Shown in pieces: positions 15,632-23,557 of a DNA stretch of 41,836 nt. Position 1 is the stretch's first letter; each line of letters begins with the position of its first letter. The position numbers and the translations under genes were made by a program. Below the pieces are notes generated by a model. It searched no databases. It saw only the letters and a list, made by a program, of their open reading frames with translations, and had not been told where the DNA came from. Source of the stretch: Candidatus Omnitrophota bacterium (GTDB taxonomy: Bacteria > Omnitrophota > Gorgyraeia > Zapsychrales > Fredricksoniimonadaceae); NCBI GenBank assembly GCA_017987425.1, contig JAGNTT010000001.1, positions 1 through 41,836 on the forward strand. Direction: 5' to 3'.

Positions 15632-15817
15632 TTACCAGCTTGCTTTTTTAACACCAGGAATTTCGCCACGTGAGGCCAATTCTCTAAAACAGATACGGCA
15701 AATGCCAAAACGGCGCAGATAACCTTTTGGTCTTCCGCAAATGGTGCAGCGGTTATGTTGTTGAGCGGAAAACTTCGGTTTTTCCTTTGCCTTATTAACT
15801 AATGCTTTTCTTGCCAT
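15632..15817 (-). CDS. rpsN: 30S ribosomal protein S14, type Z (zinc-binding)
   Basis: A short 61-residue S14 with the zinc ribbon cysteines Cys24, Cys27, Cys40 and Cys43 ([20 protein letters not shown]), followed by the conserved [19 protein letters not shown]14 organises the head of the small subunit near the A site. The long cysteine-free form of E. coli is about 100 residues, so this is the type Z paralogue (sometimes named rpsZ). It lies in the usual spc slot between rplE and rpsH. Confidence 0.97.
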   Translation of the reverse strand: MARKALVNKAKEKPKFSAQQHNRCTICGRPKGYLRRFGICRICFRELASRGEIPGVKKASW

Positions 15818-15867
15818 AAATTTTGTTGTTCCTTAAACGATTTCAATATATCGACGAGATTGTTTGA

Positions 15868-16413
15868 TTATTTAGTAAACGGCATCCCCAATAAACGCAG
15901 AACTTCAAATGACTGGTCCTTGCTGCCGCCTTTAAAAACAAACGTAATATCCATACCCTGGGTGCGGTAATCACGGGCAGCAACATCGATCTCCGGAAAA
16001 ATGCTCTGGTCCGAAATGCCTAGGCTGTAGTTGCCGGCACGGTCAAAAGCTTTTTTGGAAACACCATTGAAGTCGCGGATACGAGGCAGTGTAACGTTCA
16101 CCAGACGGTCCAAAAATTCATACATGCGGTAACGGCGCAATGTGACCTTGCATCCGATCGGAAGATTCTCACGGATCTTGAAATTCGAAATAGCTTTTTT
16201 TGTACGGGTGATGACCGGTTTCTGACCGGTAATAATGGCCAAGTCCTGAGCCGATCTTTCCAATAATTTGATGTCCCCGACCGCCTCACCGACACCCATA
16301 TTCACGACAATTTTTTCAAGGCGGGCAACAGCCATGACATTATCAACGCCGAACTTTTTTTGAACTTCAACGGATACTTCTTTTCGATATTTTTCTAGTA
16401 AACGGGGAACCAC
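15868..16413 (-). CDS. rplE: 50S ribosomal protein L5
   Basis: L5 (181 residues) binds 5S rRNA and contacts P-site tRNA at the top of the large subunit. Visible segments are ARLEKIVVNMGVGEAVGD (about 30-47), ITGQKPVITRTKKAISNFKI, LPIGCKVTLRRYRMYEFLDR, FNGVSKKAFDRAGNYSLG and the C-terminal DITFVFKGG. The start is GTG at 16413. GAGGTAAAG lies just upstream at normal spacing, and no in-frame ATG precedes the conserved region. Confidence 0.97.
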   Translation of the reverse strand: MVPRLLEKYRKEVSVEVQKKFGVDNVMAVARLEKIVVNMGVGEAVGDIKLLERSAQDLAIITGQKPVITRTKKAISNFKIRENLPIGCKVTLRRYRMYEFLDRLVNVTLPRIRDFNGVSKKAFDRAGNYSLGISDQSIFPEIDVAARDYRTQGMDITFVFKGGSKDQSFEVLRLLGMPFTK

Positions 16414-16437
16414 GTTCTTTACCTCAAATTTTCAATT

Positions 16438-16749
16438 TTAAATGACTTCGCCTGTTTCTTTGCTGATGCGGACCTTGCTGCCGTCCTTTAACAGTTTGGC
16501 AGAAATGCGCGACGGCTTGCTGGTCTTGCTGTCCACGATCATCAGTTTCGAAAGATGAATAGGTTTCTCCAGTTCAACATAACCGCCCTGCGGATATGTG
16601 TCGCTCTTGCGGACAGCTTTCTTGATCACATTGACCGACTCAACGATCGCACGCTGTTCCTTCGGAAAAACTTTCACAACTTTGCCGGTTTTACCTTTTT
16701 CCTTGCCGGAAATGACCATGACTTTATCATCACGTTTGATACGCAGCAT
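16438..16749 (-). CDS. rplX: 50S ribosomal protein L24
   Basis: L24 (103 residues) is an early 23S rRNA-binding assembly protein with a KOW motif near its N-terminus. Its opening MLRIKRDDKVMVISGKEKGK and TGKVVKVFPKEQRAIVESVN are typical, followed by PIHLSKLMIVD. I chose the ATG at 16749, one base after the rplN stop, because AGAGG lies 9 nt upstream. A TTG three codons earlier would overlap rplN by 8 nt and has no advantage. Confidence 0.97.
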   Translation of the reverse strand: MLRIKRDDKVMVISGKEKGKTGKVVKVFPKEQRAIVESVNVIKKAVRKSDTYPQGGYVELEKPIHLSKLMIVDSKTSKPSRISAKLLKDGSKVRISKETGEVI

Positions 16750-16750
16750 A

Positions 16751-17119
16751 TTAGACAACCTCTGGTGCTAAAGAAATGATTTTCATATATTCCATGTTAC
16801 GTAACTCACGTGCGACAGGACCGAACACGCGGGTTCCCCTGGGATTACCGCCGTCATCAATGATGACAATGGCATTAGTATCAAAACGGACATAAGTTCC
16901 GTCCGCGCGGCGGATCGGAAATTTTGTGCGGACGATGACGCCTTTAGCCATGGAGCCTTTTTTAATGGCTGAATCAGGGCCAGCTTCTTTTACGTTAACT
17001 TTAACGATATCGCCTACCTGGGCCCAGCTTTTGCCTTTGGCATTGAGAACGCCGATCAAGGAAGCCTTGCGGGCGCCTGTATTATCAGCGACATCCAAGA
17101 TCGATTTGAGATAAATCAT
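16751..17119 (-). CDS. rplN: 50S ribosomal protein L14
   Basis: L14 (122 residues) is a core large-subunit protein that forms an intersubunit bridge and is the contact site of the silencing factor RsfS. The sequence starts MIYLKSILDVADNTGARKAS and contains GDIVKVNVKEAGPDSAIKKG and VVIVRTK-type strands. It then has YVRFDTNAIVIIDDGGNPRG, RVFGPVARELR and the ending YMKIISLAPEVV. It overlaps the rpsQ stop by 4 nt, suggesting translational coupling. Confidence 0.98.
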   Translation of the reverse strand: MIYLKSILDVADNTGARKASLIGVLNAKGKSWAQVGDIVKVNVKEAGPDSAIKKGSMAKGVIVRTKFPIRRADGTYVRFDTNAIVIIDDGGNPRGTRVFGPVARELRNMEYMKIISLAPEVV

Positions 17120-17382
17120 TTTGCCTGTTCCTTCTTAACAATTTCGTTAATGACCCAGCGCTTTTCTCTCGAAATCGGGCGGGTTTCCATGATGGTTACA
17201 GTATCTCCGACCTTGCTGTCGTTTTTCTCGTCATGCGCTTTATATTTCACCATGTGCTGGACAGGCTTTTCGTATTTGGCGTGCTTGGCAACCCACACAA
17301 CTTTGACAACGCGGGTTTTCTGCATTTTGTCAGAAACAACAGTCCCCATCAGGGTTTTTCTGCGATTAACTCTTTTTTCCAT
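17116..17382 (-). CDS. rpsQ: 30S ribosomal protein S17
   Basis: S17 (88 residues) is an OB-fold protein that binds the 5' domain of 16S rRNA early in assembly. It has RKTLMGTVVSDKMQKTRVVK (about 8-27), YEKPVQHMVKYKAHDE and the motif KVGDTVTIMETRPISREKRW. It overlaps the 3' end of rpmC by 17 nt in another frame and the start of rplN by 4 nt. Confidence 0.97.
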   Translation of the reverse strand: MEKRVNRRKTLMGTVVSDKMQKTRVVKVVWVAKHAKYEKPVQHMVKYKAHDEKNDSKVGDTVTIMETRPISREKRWVINEIVKKEQAK

Positions 17383-17575
17383 TGTCTTGTCTTTCTCTCT
17401 CGTTAAGGATGGTCAAAACACGCGCAATATTTCGTTTGATCGACCGGAACATGGCAGGCTTTTCCACGCGACCCATCTGGCGCTGATGATTCATTTGGAA
17501 AAGCTGTTCCTTAAACTGCTTTTCTTTCTGGACCAATTCTTCTTTGGATAAACTTTTCAATTCTTTAATCTTCAT
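17366..17575 (-). CDS. rpmC: 50S ribosomal protein L29
   Basis: L29 (69 residues) is a helical hairpin near the exit tunnel, where it helps recruit trigger factor and SRP. The family pattern is seen in MKIKELKSLSKEELVQKEKQ, FKEQLFQMNHQRQMGRVEKP and the second helix RSIKRNIARVLTILNERE. The start follows rplP by 14 nt. Its final residues overlap the beginning of rpsQ by 17 nt, a compact but plausible junction. Confidence 0.97.
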   Translation of the reverse strand: MKIKELKSLSKEELVQKEKQFKEQLFQMNHQRQMGRVEKPAMFRSIKRNIARVLTILNERERQDNGKKS

Positions 17576-17589
17576 GGCTAGAACCTTTA

Positions 17590-18000
17590 TTAGTGAGCAC
17601 GAGTCACAAATTTAGTTTTGATCGGTAGCTTGAAAGCGACCAGACGTAAAACCTGTTTCGCGAAATCTTCCGGTATACCGCCGATTTCAAATAGGATCAT
17701 TCCCCGTTTGGCGATGCATGCCCAATGATCCAAATCGCCCTTACCTTTTCCCATGCGGGTTTCCGCCGGTTTTTTGGTGATGGGTTTGTGCGGAAAAATG
17801 TTGATCCACATTTTACCGGCGCCGCGAAGTTTACGGGCCACAACAACACGGGAAGCTTCGATATGGCCTGACTTCACAAAACCATTCTCAAGAGCTTTTA
17901 AGCCGTATTCGCCATAGCTTAATTTATTTCCACGCGTGGCAAGACCGCGGGTTTTACCTTTTTGTGTTTTACGAAATTTTACGCGTTTTGGCAGTAACAT
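17590..18000 (-). CDS. rplP: 50S ribosomal protein L16
   Basis: L16 (136 residues) lies near the A-site tRNA elbow and is needed for peptidyl-transfer centre maturation. It begins MLLPKRVKFRKTQKGKTRGL and contains GEYGLKALENGFVKSGHIEA, WINIFPHKPITKKPAETRMG, GKGDLDHWACIAKRGMILFE and a conserved C-terminus. Length is normal. It follows rpsC by 21 nt. Confidence 0.98.
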   Translation of the reverse strand: MLLPKRVKFRKTQKGKTRGLATRGNKLSYGEYGLKALENGFVKSGHIEASRVVVARKLRGAGKMWINIFPHKPITKKPAETRMGKGKGDLDHWACIAKRGMILFEIGGIPEDFAKQVLRLVAFKLPIKTKFVTRAH

Positions 18001-18021
18001 AACAGATCAATCTCCCTAAAT

Positions 18022-18714
18022 TTAAGACTTAGCTTCCTGTGCTTGCGGGACAGCGGCGGGAACTGAAACTTCCTCATCGCGACGATCCGTAATGACATCC
18101 CCTTTATAAACCCAAGCCTTGATTCCAATAATACCGTAAGTGGTTCTTGCTTCCCAGAAACCGTAATCAATATCGGCGCGCAACGTCTGCAAAGGAATTT
18201 TGCCTTCGCGATAGCCTTCAGTACGGGCCATTTCGGCACCGCCCAGACGACCGGAGCATCTAATCTTAATACCTTTAGCGCCGGCTGATCTAGCCTGATC
18301 AATCGCGCGTTTCATCGCACGACGGAAAGCCACACGCTTTTCGAGCTGAAAAGCGACGTTCTGAGCGATCAACTGAGCATCAATTGCCGGATTTTTAATT
18401 TCCTGAATATCGATGCTGATTTCTTTGGTGGTGATTTTGCCCAGATCGCCCTTCAAACGGTCTATATCTGCACCGCGGCGGCCGATGATAACACCAGGAC
18501 GTGCGGAAAAAATCTTCACCTTGATCTGTTCAGCCAAACGTTCGATGACTACGAGTGAAACAGCGGCCTGAACGAATTTCTGTTTGATATAATCGCGGAT
18601 TTTATAATCCTCAACGATATTTTTAGCAAAATCTTTTTTATCGGCAAACCATAGGCTGCGCCAGTTCTTGGTGTATCCGATTCGTAATGCGATTGGGTTT
18701 ACTTTTTGACCCAC
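18022..18714 (-). CDS. rpsC: 30S ribosomal protein S3
   Basis: S3 (230 residues) lines the mRNA entry tunnel and, with S4 and S5, has helicase activity on mRNA. It starts [20 protein letters not shown] after the initiator. The KH domain is in the middle ([20 protein letters not shown], about 66-85, including the GXXG-type GRRG), and the C-terminal domain holds [20 protein letters not shown] and [20 protein letters not shown]. The initiation codon is GTG at 18714, backed by the strong ribosome binding site AGGGGG. The tail beyond about residue 215 is short and acidic. Confidence 0.97.
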   Translation of the reverse strand: MGQKVNPIALRIGYTKNWRSLWFADKKDFAKNIVEDYKIRDYIKQKFVQAAVSLVVIERLAEQIKVKIFSARPGVIIGRRGADIDRLKGDLGKITTKEISIDIQEIKNPAIDAQLIAQNVAFQLEKRVAFRRAMKRAIDQARSAGAKGIKIRCSGRLGGAEMARTEGYREGKIPLQTLRADIDYGFWEARTTYGIIGIKAWVYKGDVITDRRDEEVSVPAAVPQAQEAKS

Positions 18715-18726
18715 AGATTAATCCCC

Positions 18727-19062
18727 CTATTTAGTCTTCAAATCAAGTTCAATGGTTATATGTGTTGTGCGTCTAAGAATCGGAGTGGCACGACCGAAAG
18801 AAGCAGCACGGAAACGTTTCCACATCGGTCCGCTGGTTGCTGTGATCTTGGATACAATCAACTGATCTTCCGTCAGGCCTTTTTGTTTGGCGTTGCTCAC
18901 CGCCGAGTTTAAAACCTTCAGAATTTTTTCTGTCGAGCCTTTATTGACATGCGTCAAGATCGAATGGGACGTCGCAACATCCTTGCCGCGGATCAAATCA
19001 ACAACCAGACGGGCCTTCTGGGGTGACACACGTAAATATTTTGCTTTAGCTTGGGCAATCAT
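18727..19062 (-). CDS. rplV: 50S ribosomal protein L22
   Basis: L22 (111 residues) extends a beta-hairpin into the exit tunnel, where macrolide-resistance mutations occur in other species. Typical segments are KYLRVSPQKARLVVDLIRGK (about 8-27), LKVLNSAVSNAKQK, and the tunnel-loop region GPMWKRFRAASFGRATPILR with the ending RTTHITIELD. It lies 19 nt after rpsS and 12 nt before rpsC. Confidence 0.98.
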   Translation of the reverse strand: MIAQAKAKYLRVSPQKARLVVDLIRGKDVATSHSILTHVNKGSTEKILKVLNSAVSNAKQKGLTEDQLIVSKITATSGPMWKRFRAASFGRATPILRRTTHITIELDLKTK

Positions 19063-19081
19063 GACCGCATTCCTTCATTAA

Positions 19082-19369
19082 TTATTTCTTAGCCATGGCT
19101 TTTTTGGCTTTAATGCCGCCATGACTTTTAAAAGTTCTCGTCGGGACAAACTCGCCCAACTTGAGGCCAACCATGTTCTCGGTGATGAATATCGGGATGT
19201 GCTTGCGGCCGTCATGAATTGCAAATGTATAGCCGACAAACTCAGGCAAAACCGTTGAACGACGTGACCATGTCTTGATCGGCTGTCTTGTGGATGAGGC
19301 GGTTACTTTGTTGAACCGACGCATCAAAGACTCTTCTACATAAGGTCCTTTTTTAACGGATCGTGACAT
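19082..19369 (-). CDS. rpsS: 30S ribosomal protein S19
   Basis: S19 (95 residues) sits in the head of the small subunit, interacts with S13 and contacts the A-site tRNA region. It begins [20 protein letters not shown], has [20 protein letters not shown] and [20 protein letters not shown], then [14 protein letters not shown]. Only one base separates it from the rplB stop. Confidence 0.98.
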   Translation of the reverse strand: MSRSVKKGPYVEESLMRRFNKVTASSTRQPIKTWSRRSTVLPEFVGYTFAIHDGRKHIPIFITENMVGLKLGEFVPTRTFKSHGGIKAKKAMAKK

Positions 19370-19370
19370 A

Positions 19371-20210
19371 TTACTTTGCCCTTCTCTTTACGATAAAAAT
19401 ATTAGAGTATTTACGTTTTTTGCGAGTTTTATAACCTTTGGTCGGCTTACCCCATGGTGTAACAGGATGAGGATTACCCTGAGGGGCTTTACCTTCACCA
19501 CCACCGTGAGGATGGTCTACCGGGTTCATAACAACACCACGGGATTGCGGTCGGCGCCCCCACCAGCGGCTGCGGCCGGCTTTACCGATTGAAATCGTTT
19601 CATTCTCCACATTACTAAGCTGGCCGATCGTTGCGCGGCACTTGATGCTCACCTTACGGACTTCACTTGAAGGTAAACGCACGTGTGCTTCTTTGCCTTC
19701 CTTGGCAATCAGCTGAGCGGAGGTTCCTGCGGAGCGGACAATCTTTCCACCACGGCCGGGTTTCAATTCGAGATTATGGATCGCGGTTCCAAGCGGAATG
19801 CGCTGCAGCGGCATGCAATTTCCTGCAGAGATGTCCAAATCACCATCATTGGTGCTGCCGATCTGATCACCAACTCTAAGATCAACCGGAGCAAGAATAT
19901 AAGACTTTGTTTTATCGCTGGCATATTCGATCAAAGCAATGCGTGCAGTGCGGTTCGGATCATATTCAATCGCCAGTACAACAGCCATATCATCGATGCG
20001 GTCACGCTTGAAATCGACCAGACGGTACATTCTTTTGTGCCCGCCGCCTCGGTGACGGCTGGTGATGCGGCCATAAGAATTGCGTCCACCGGAACTCTTT
20101 AAAGTAACCAGGAGAGATTTCTCAGGATAACCTTTTGTGATTTCCTTGAAATCGGGAAGCGATGCGTGTCTTAATCCATTTGTGATCGGTTTGAATCTCT
20201 TGATACCCAT
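19371..20210 (-). CDS. rplB: 50S ribosomal protein L2
   Basis: L2 (279 residues) is essential for subunit association and peptidyl transferase activity. The sequence has the N-terminal [20 protein letters not shown], the OB-fold and SH3-like body ([40 protein letters not shown]), and the catalytic-centre loop [20 protein letters not shown], whose histidine is conserved. It ends with the basic [17 protein letters not shown]. Normal length; 37 nt after rplW. Confidence 0.99.
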   Translation of the reverse strand: MGIKRFKPITNGLRHASLPDFKEITKGYPEKSLLVTLKSSGGRNSYGRITSRHRGGGHKRMYRLVDFKRDRIDDMAVVLAIEYDPNRTARIALIEYASDKTKSYILAPVDLRVGDQIGSTNDGDLDISAGNCMPLQRIPLGTAIHNLELKPGRGGKIVRSAGTSAQLIAKEGKEAHVRLPSSEVRKVSIKCRATIGQLSNVENETISIGKAGRSRWWGRRPQSRGVVMNPVDHPHGGGEGKAPQGNPHPVTPWGKPTKGYKTRKKRKYSNIFIVKRRAK

Positions 20211-20247
20211 GATACCCTCAGTAATTTATGCGTCTGTAAACGGAAAT

Positions 20248-20526
20248 TTACGTCGTTTCGATTTTGGAGCCTTCTTTAAGCGTGACTATAGCCTTTTTCC
20301 AGTCAGACGTATAACCCAACTGATAACGGACACGCTTCGGCTTACCGGCAACGATAAGCGTATGCACGGCATCCACTTTTACTTTGTAAATCTCTTGAAC
20401 CGCTCTCTTGATGTCGATTTTAGTTGCAGTCTTGGCGACATAAAAAGTGTATTTCCGCTGCGGCTCCATGCTCGTACCTTTTTCGGTACGGATCAAACTT
20501 TTGACAATATCGTAGCTGGTAATCAT
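20248..20526 (-). CDS. rplW: 50S ribosomal protein L23
   Basis: L23 (92 residues) forms the docking site for trigger factor and SRP at the tunnel exit. It shows MITSYDIVKSLIRTEKGTSM, the YTFYVAKTATKIDIKRAVQE strand-helix (about 27-46) and VDAVHTLIVAGKPKRVRYQL. The start shares a base with the rplD stop (TAATG), so the two are likely coupled. Confidence 0.97.
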   Translation of the reverse strand: MITSYDIVKSLIRTEKGTSMEPQRKYTFYVAKTATKIDIKRAVQEIYKVKVDAVHTLIVAGKPKRVRYQLGYTSDWKKAIVTLKEGSKIETT

Positions 20527-21149
20527 TATTGGATTCTCTTTAATAAGTTCTCGATCGCGCTTTTAGTGACGAGAACAGTTTTGTTTTTCAAAACATCATA
20601 TGCATTGATGTCGCTTGCCCTGGTAAGGCTCAAAAACGGAATATTGCGTGAAGCCAATGTTACACCGCCTTCAGTACCATCAAACAATGCAAGAACCTTA
20701 CCACGCAGCTTGAAGTTTTTTAAGATTGCGGCAACTTCTTTTGTTTTCGGTTTGGCTAATTGGATATCTTCCAGACACAGAAGTTCTTTGGCCTGAAACT
20801 TCGCATTTAAAGATGCACGTAAAGCGGCAACACGGGTCTTCTTCGGCAATGCATAAGCATATTCGCGGGGATGCGGCCCGAAAACGATACCACCTTTGTG
20901 CCACAGCGGAGAACGTGATGAACCTGCACGGGCACGACCTGTTCCCTTTTGGCGCCACGGCTTTTTGCCGCCGCCGGAAACTTCACCGCGTGTTTTAGTG
21001 CTGGCGTTTCCCTGTCTCTGGTTAGCAAGATACATCACAACGGCCTGATGAAGGAGCGCTTCATTGACTTTCCCGCCAAAAATTTCATCGGGAAGTTCTA
21101 CGCTTCCTGTTTCTTTTCCCTTAATATCATGTACTGCTAGTTTTGCCAT
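20526..21149 (-). CDS. rplD: 50S ribosomal protein L4
   Basis: L4 (207 residues) lines the exit tunnel with an extended loop. In E. coli it also represses the S10 operon. Here the loop region is NQRQGNASTKTRGEVSGGGK, then KPWRQKGTGRARAGSSRSPL and WHKGGIVFGPHPREYAYALP (about 43-102). The globular part ends in the conserved NAYDVLKNKTVLVTKSAIEN. The ribosome binding site is AGGT and the gap to rplC is 46 nt. I saw no clear L4-responsive leader upstream of rpsJ. Confidence 0.98.
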   Translation of the reverse strand: MAKLAVHDIKGKETGSVELPDEIFGGKVNEALLHQAVVMYLANQRQGNASTKTRGEVSGGGKKPWRQKGTGRARAGSSRSPLWHKGGIVFGPHPREYAYALPKKTRVAALRASLNAKFQAKELLCLEDIQLAKPKTKEVAAILKNFKLRGKVLALFDGTEGGVTLASRNIPFLSLTRASDINAYDVLKNKTVLVTKSAIENLLKRIQ

Positions 21150-21195
21150 ACCGGTTACCTAATTTTCTTGTTTTATTTCTAAACTATATTTAGAT

Positions 21196-21921
21196 TTATT
21201 TTTTGCCGCCCTTAGACGCGCCACCTTTAGCAGCAGCCTTGCTTTGCTTCATCGGGTTACGCTTCGATTCAACAACTTCGCGTTTTTCATCGAGCGAGCG
21301 GAACACCTTCTTCAAAGCTTTATTGACGGTCAAATAACCGTTCTTGTGTCCCGGAACAGCGCCTTTTACCAGGATAAGATTATTTTCCACGTCTACACTC
21401 ATAACGCGCAAATTCTGCGTGGTAATCTTGTCCATACCCATATGACCGGGCATGTGCTGACCTTTGTAAACGCGCGACGGATCCGAACTAGAACCGATCG
21501 AACCGACACGGCGGTGATGCATTGAACCGTGAGCTGCAGGACCGCCGCCCCAGTTCCAACGCTTCATACCACCCTGAAAACCTTTACCGATCGAAACACC
21601 TGAAATGTCGACGAAATCACCAGCCTTAAACAAGTCAGCCTTGATTTCTTGACCAACGGTATAAACTTTGTTGTCCGTCGAAGTGAATTCCTTAACCTTA
21701 CGCAACCCTGCAACGCCTAATTTTTTAAAATATCCTGTGCGCGGTTTATTGAGAGCTGTTTCTTTAACCGGCTCAAAACCCAGTACGACTTTCATCGGAC
21801 TTTCTTTAAGACCTAAAACAACGCAAGGACCGACTTCGATAGCAGTGACGGGAATGATGTTCCCTTCCTTATCGAAGATTTGAGTCATACCGACTTTTTT
21901 ACCTAATAAACCACGAATCAT
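21196..21921 (-). CDS. rplC: 50S ribosomal protein L3 with basic C-terminal tail
   Basis: L3 (241 residues) reaches the peptidyl transferase centre and starts large-subunit assembly. It shows MIRGLLGKKVGMTQIFDKEG, GEFVDISG-like and GVSIGKGFQGGMKRWNWGGG segments. It also has PAAHGSMHHRRVGSIGSSSD (the W-finger and basic thumb region) and the conserved GHMGMDKITTQNLRV. The final 30 or so residues (NPMKQSKAAAKGGASKGGKK) are a lysine- and glycine-rich tail beyond the usual end of about 210 residues. The start ATG at 21921 has GGGAG upstream. Confidence 0.98.
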   Translation of the reverse strand: MIRGLLGKKVGMTQIFDKEGNIIPVTAIEVGPCVVLGLKESPMKVVLGFEPVKETALNKPRTGYFKKLGVAGLRKVKEFTSTDNKVYTVGQEIKADLFKAGDFVDISGVSIGKGFQGGMKRWNWGGGPAAHGSMHHRRVGSIGSSSDPSRVYKGQHMPGHMGMDKITTQNLRVMSVDVENNLILVKGAVPGHKNGYLTVNKALKKVFRSLDEKREVVESKRNPMKQSKAAAKGGASKGGKK

Positions 21922-21939
21922 AAGAAACTCCCGTACAGA

Positions 21940-21955
21940 CGATGATTAATCATCG
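21940..21955. repeat. 16-bp perfect palindrome in the rpsJ-rplC spacer
   Basis: CGATGATTAATCATCG is identical to its reverse complement. In RNA it would form a 6-bp stem with a TTAA loop, 5 nt after the rpsJ stop codon and about 18 nt before the rplC start. It could be an mRNA stability hairpin or chance; its function is unknown. Confidence 0.5.
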
Positions 21956-21960
21956 CTTCC

Positions 21961-22263
21961 TTATTGCTTGATTTCCACATCAACACCAGCAGGAAGATTC
22001 AATTTACGCAGCGCCTCGACCGTTTTTGATGTAGGGTTCACAAGATCAATCAAACGTTTGTGGGTTGCCAACTGAAACTGCTCGCGTGATTTCTTATCGA
22101 TAACCGGAGAACGTAAAACCGTATACAATTCTTTTTTCGTAGGTAACGGAACCGGTCCGGCAACCTGAGCGCCGGTGCGGATGGCCGTATCCACGATTTC
22201 CTGGGTCGACTGATCGATCAGGCGGTGATCATAAGCTTTTAATTTGATTCTAATTTTCTGCAT
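21961..22263 (-). CDS. rpsJ: 30S ribosomal protein S10
   Basis: S10 (100 residues) is a small-subunit head protein that also binds NusB in the antitermination complex and contacts NusG, coupling transcription and translation. It begins [20 protein letters not shown] and contains [20 protein letters not shown], the loop [20 protein letters not shown], and ends [11 protein letters not shown]. It heads the S10-type gene order; here tuf lies directly upstream with a strong hairpin between them. Confidence 0.98.
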   Translation of the reverse strand: MQKIRIKLKAYDHRLIDQSTQEIVDTAIRTGAQVAGPVPLPTKKELYTVLRSPVIDKKSREQFQLATHKRLIDLVNPTSKTVEALRKLNLPAGVDVEIKQ

Positions 22264-22278
22264 AGTTTTCCTAAAATT

Positions 22279-22307
22279 GTAGGGGAGGGATTGAACCCCT
22301 CCCCTAC
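22279..22307. repeat. 11-bp GC-rich perfect hairpin between tuf and rpsJ
   Basis: The arms GTAGGGGAGGG and CCCTCCCCTAC enclose a 7-nt loop. On the minus strand the stem is followed by AAUUUUAGG, and the last of these bases belong to the rpsJ ribosome binding site. The stem is strong but the U-run is short and begins after AA. A partial terminator, an RNase-processing site separating tuf from the S10 genes, or a palindromic repeat are all possible. It starts 8 nt after the tuf stop codon. Confidence 0.75.
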
Positions 22308-22314
22308 TTTTAAA

Positions 22315-23508
22315 TTATTTCAATACTTCAGAAACAACACCTGCACCCACGGTTTTACCACCTTCGCGGATAGCAAAACGCAATTCCTTTTCCAATGCGA
22401 CCGGCGTGATGAGCTCAACCACTAATTCCACGTTATCACCAGGCATACACATTTCCTGGCCTTCGGGAAGCTGGGCTGTTCCGGTAACGTCTGTAGTTCT
22501 GAAATAGAACTGAGGACGATATCCCTTGAAGAACGGTGTATGACGTCCACCTTCTTCTTTAGTCAGGATATATGCAGTGGCTTTGAACTTTGTGTGCGGA
22601 GTAATCGAACCGTTGGCCGCGAGAACCATGCCGCGTTCCAAAGTGTCTTTGTCAGCACCGCGCAAAAGCAAACCAACATTGTCGCCAGCCTGACCTTCAT
22701 CCAATTCCTTGCGGAACATTTCAACACCGGTAATAACAGTTTTTGAAACTTTTTCACGAAGACCGACGAGTTCAACTTCTTCGCCGACTTTACACTTACC
22801 GCGTTCGATACGGCCTGTTGCAACGGTACCGCGACCGGAGATCGAGAATACGTCTTCAACAGCCATCAAGAACGGCTTATCCAACTCACGGACAGGTGTG
22901 GGGATGAAATCGTCTACAGCTTGCATAAGATCCAGAATCGGTTTGGTCTTGGCAGCGTCATTGATGTTGTTCAAAGCTTCCAAGGCGCTTCCACGGATGA
23001 TCGGGGTCTTTTCGCCGTCAAATTTGTATTTGGCTAAAAGATCACGGATTTCCATTTCAACGAGGTCCAACAATTCTTTATCTTCAACCTGATCGCACTT
23101 ATTCATGAAGACGACAATCTTAGGAACGTTAACCTGACGAGCCAAAAGAATGTGCTCGCGGGTCTGCGGCATCGGGCCGTCAGCAGCCGATACTACGAGG
23201 ATCGCACCGTCCATCTGAGCAGCACCGGTGATCATGTTCTTGATATAGTCAGCGTGACCGGGGCAATCGATGTGAGCATAATGACGATTGGCGGTCTGGT
23301 ATTCGATGTGCGAAATGTTGATCGTAACACCGCGCTCTTTTTCTTCGGGAGCGTTATCAATGGAATCATAGCTGCGGAATTCAGCCAAACCCTGCTTCGC
23401 GAGCACGTTTGTGATCGCCGAGCTTAAGGTCGTTTTACCATGGTCAACGTGACCGATAGTTCCGATGTTCAAGTGCGGTTTACTACGATTAAATTTTTCT
23501 TTTGCCAT
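22315..23508 (-). CDS. tuf: Elongation factor Tu
   Basis: EF-Tu (397 residues) delivers aminoacyl-tRNA to the ribosome and hydrolyses GTP. The G1 motif is GHVDHGKTT (19-27), G3 is DCPGHADY (81-88) with the catalytic histidine, and G4 is NKCD (136-139). Domains 2 and 3 follow, including [20 protein letters not shown] near residue 320 and the ending [14 protein letters not shown]. The switch I segment reads [14 protein letters not shown], a mild departure from the usual RGITINTAHVEYET. A strong ribosome binding site, GGGGAGGA, supports high expression. It follows fusA by 49 nt, as in the str operon. Confidence 0.99.
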   Translation of the reverse strand: MAKEKFNRSKPHLNIGTIGHVDHGKTTLSSAITNVLAKQGLAEFRSYDSIDNAPEEKERGVTINISHIEYQTANRHYAHIDCPGHADYIKNMITGAAQMDGAILVVSAADGPMPQTREHILLARQVNVPKIVVFMNKCDQVEDKELLDLVEMEIRDLLAKYKFDGEKTPIIRGSALEALNNINDAAKTKPILDLMQAVDDFIPTPVRELDKPFLMAVEDVFSISGRGTVATGRIERGKCKVGEEVELVGLREKVSKTVITGVEMFRKELDEGQAGDNVGLLLRGADKDTLERGMVLAANGSITPHTKFKATAYILTKEEGGRHTPFFKGYRPQFYFRTTDVTGTAQLPEGQEMCMPGDNVELVVELITPVALEKELRFAIREGGKTVGAGVVSEVLK

Positions 23509-23557
23509 GAATCATTCCTCCCCTTTGTTTATTCGCTAATAATCTATAAATAACGTT

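Noticed and set aside
20137..20796. 219-codon plus-strand frame across rplB, rplW and rplD
   Set aside because: It spans three well-supported minus-strand genes and their spacers, and resembles no family.
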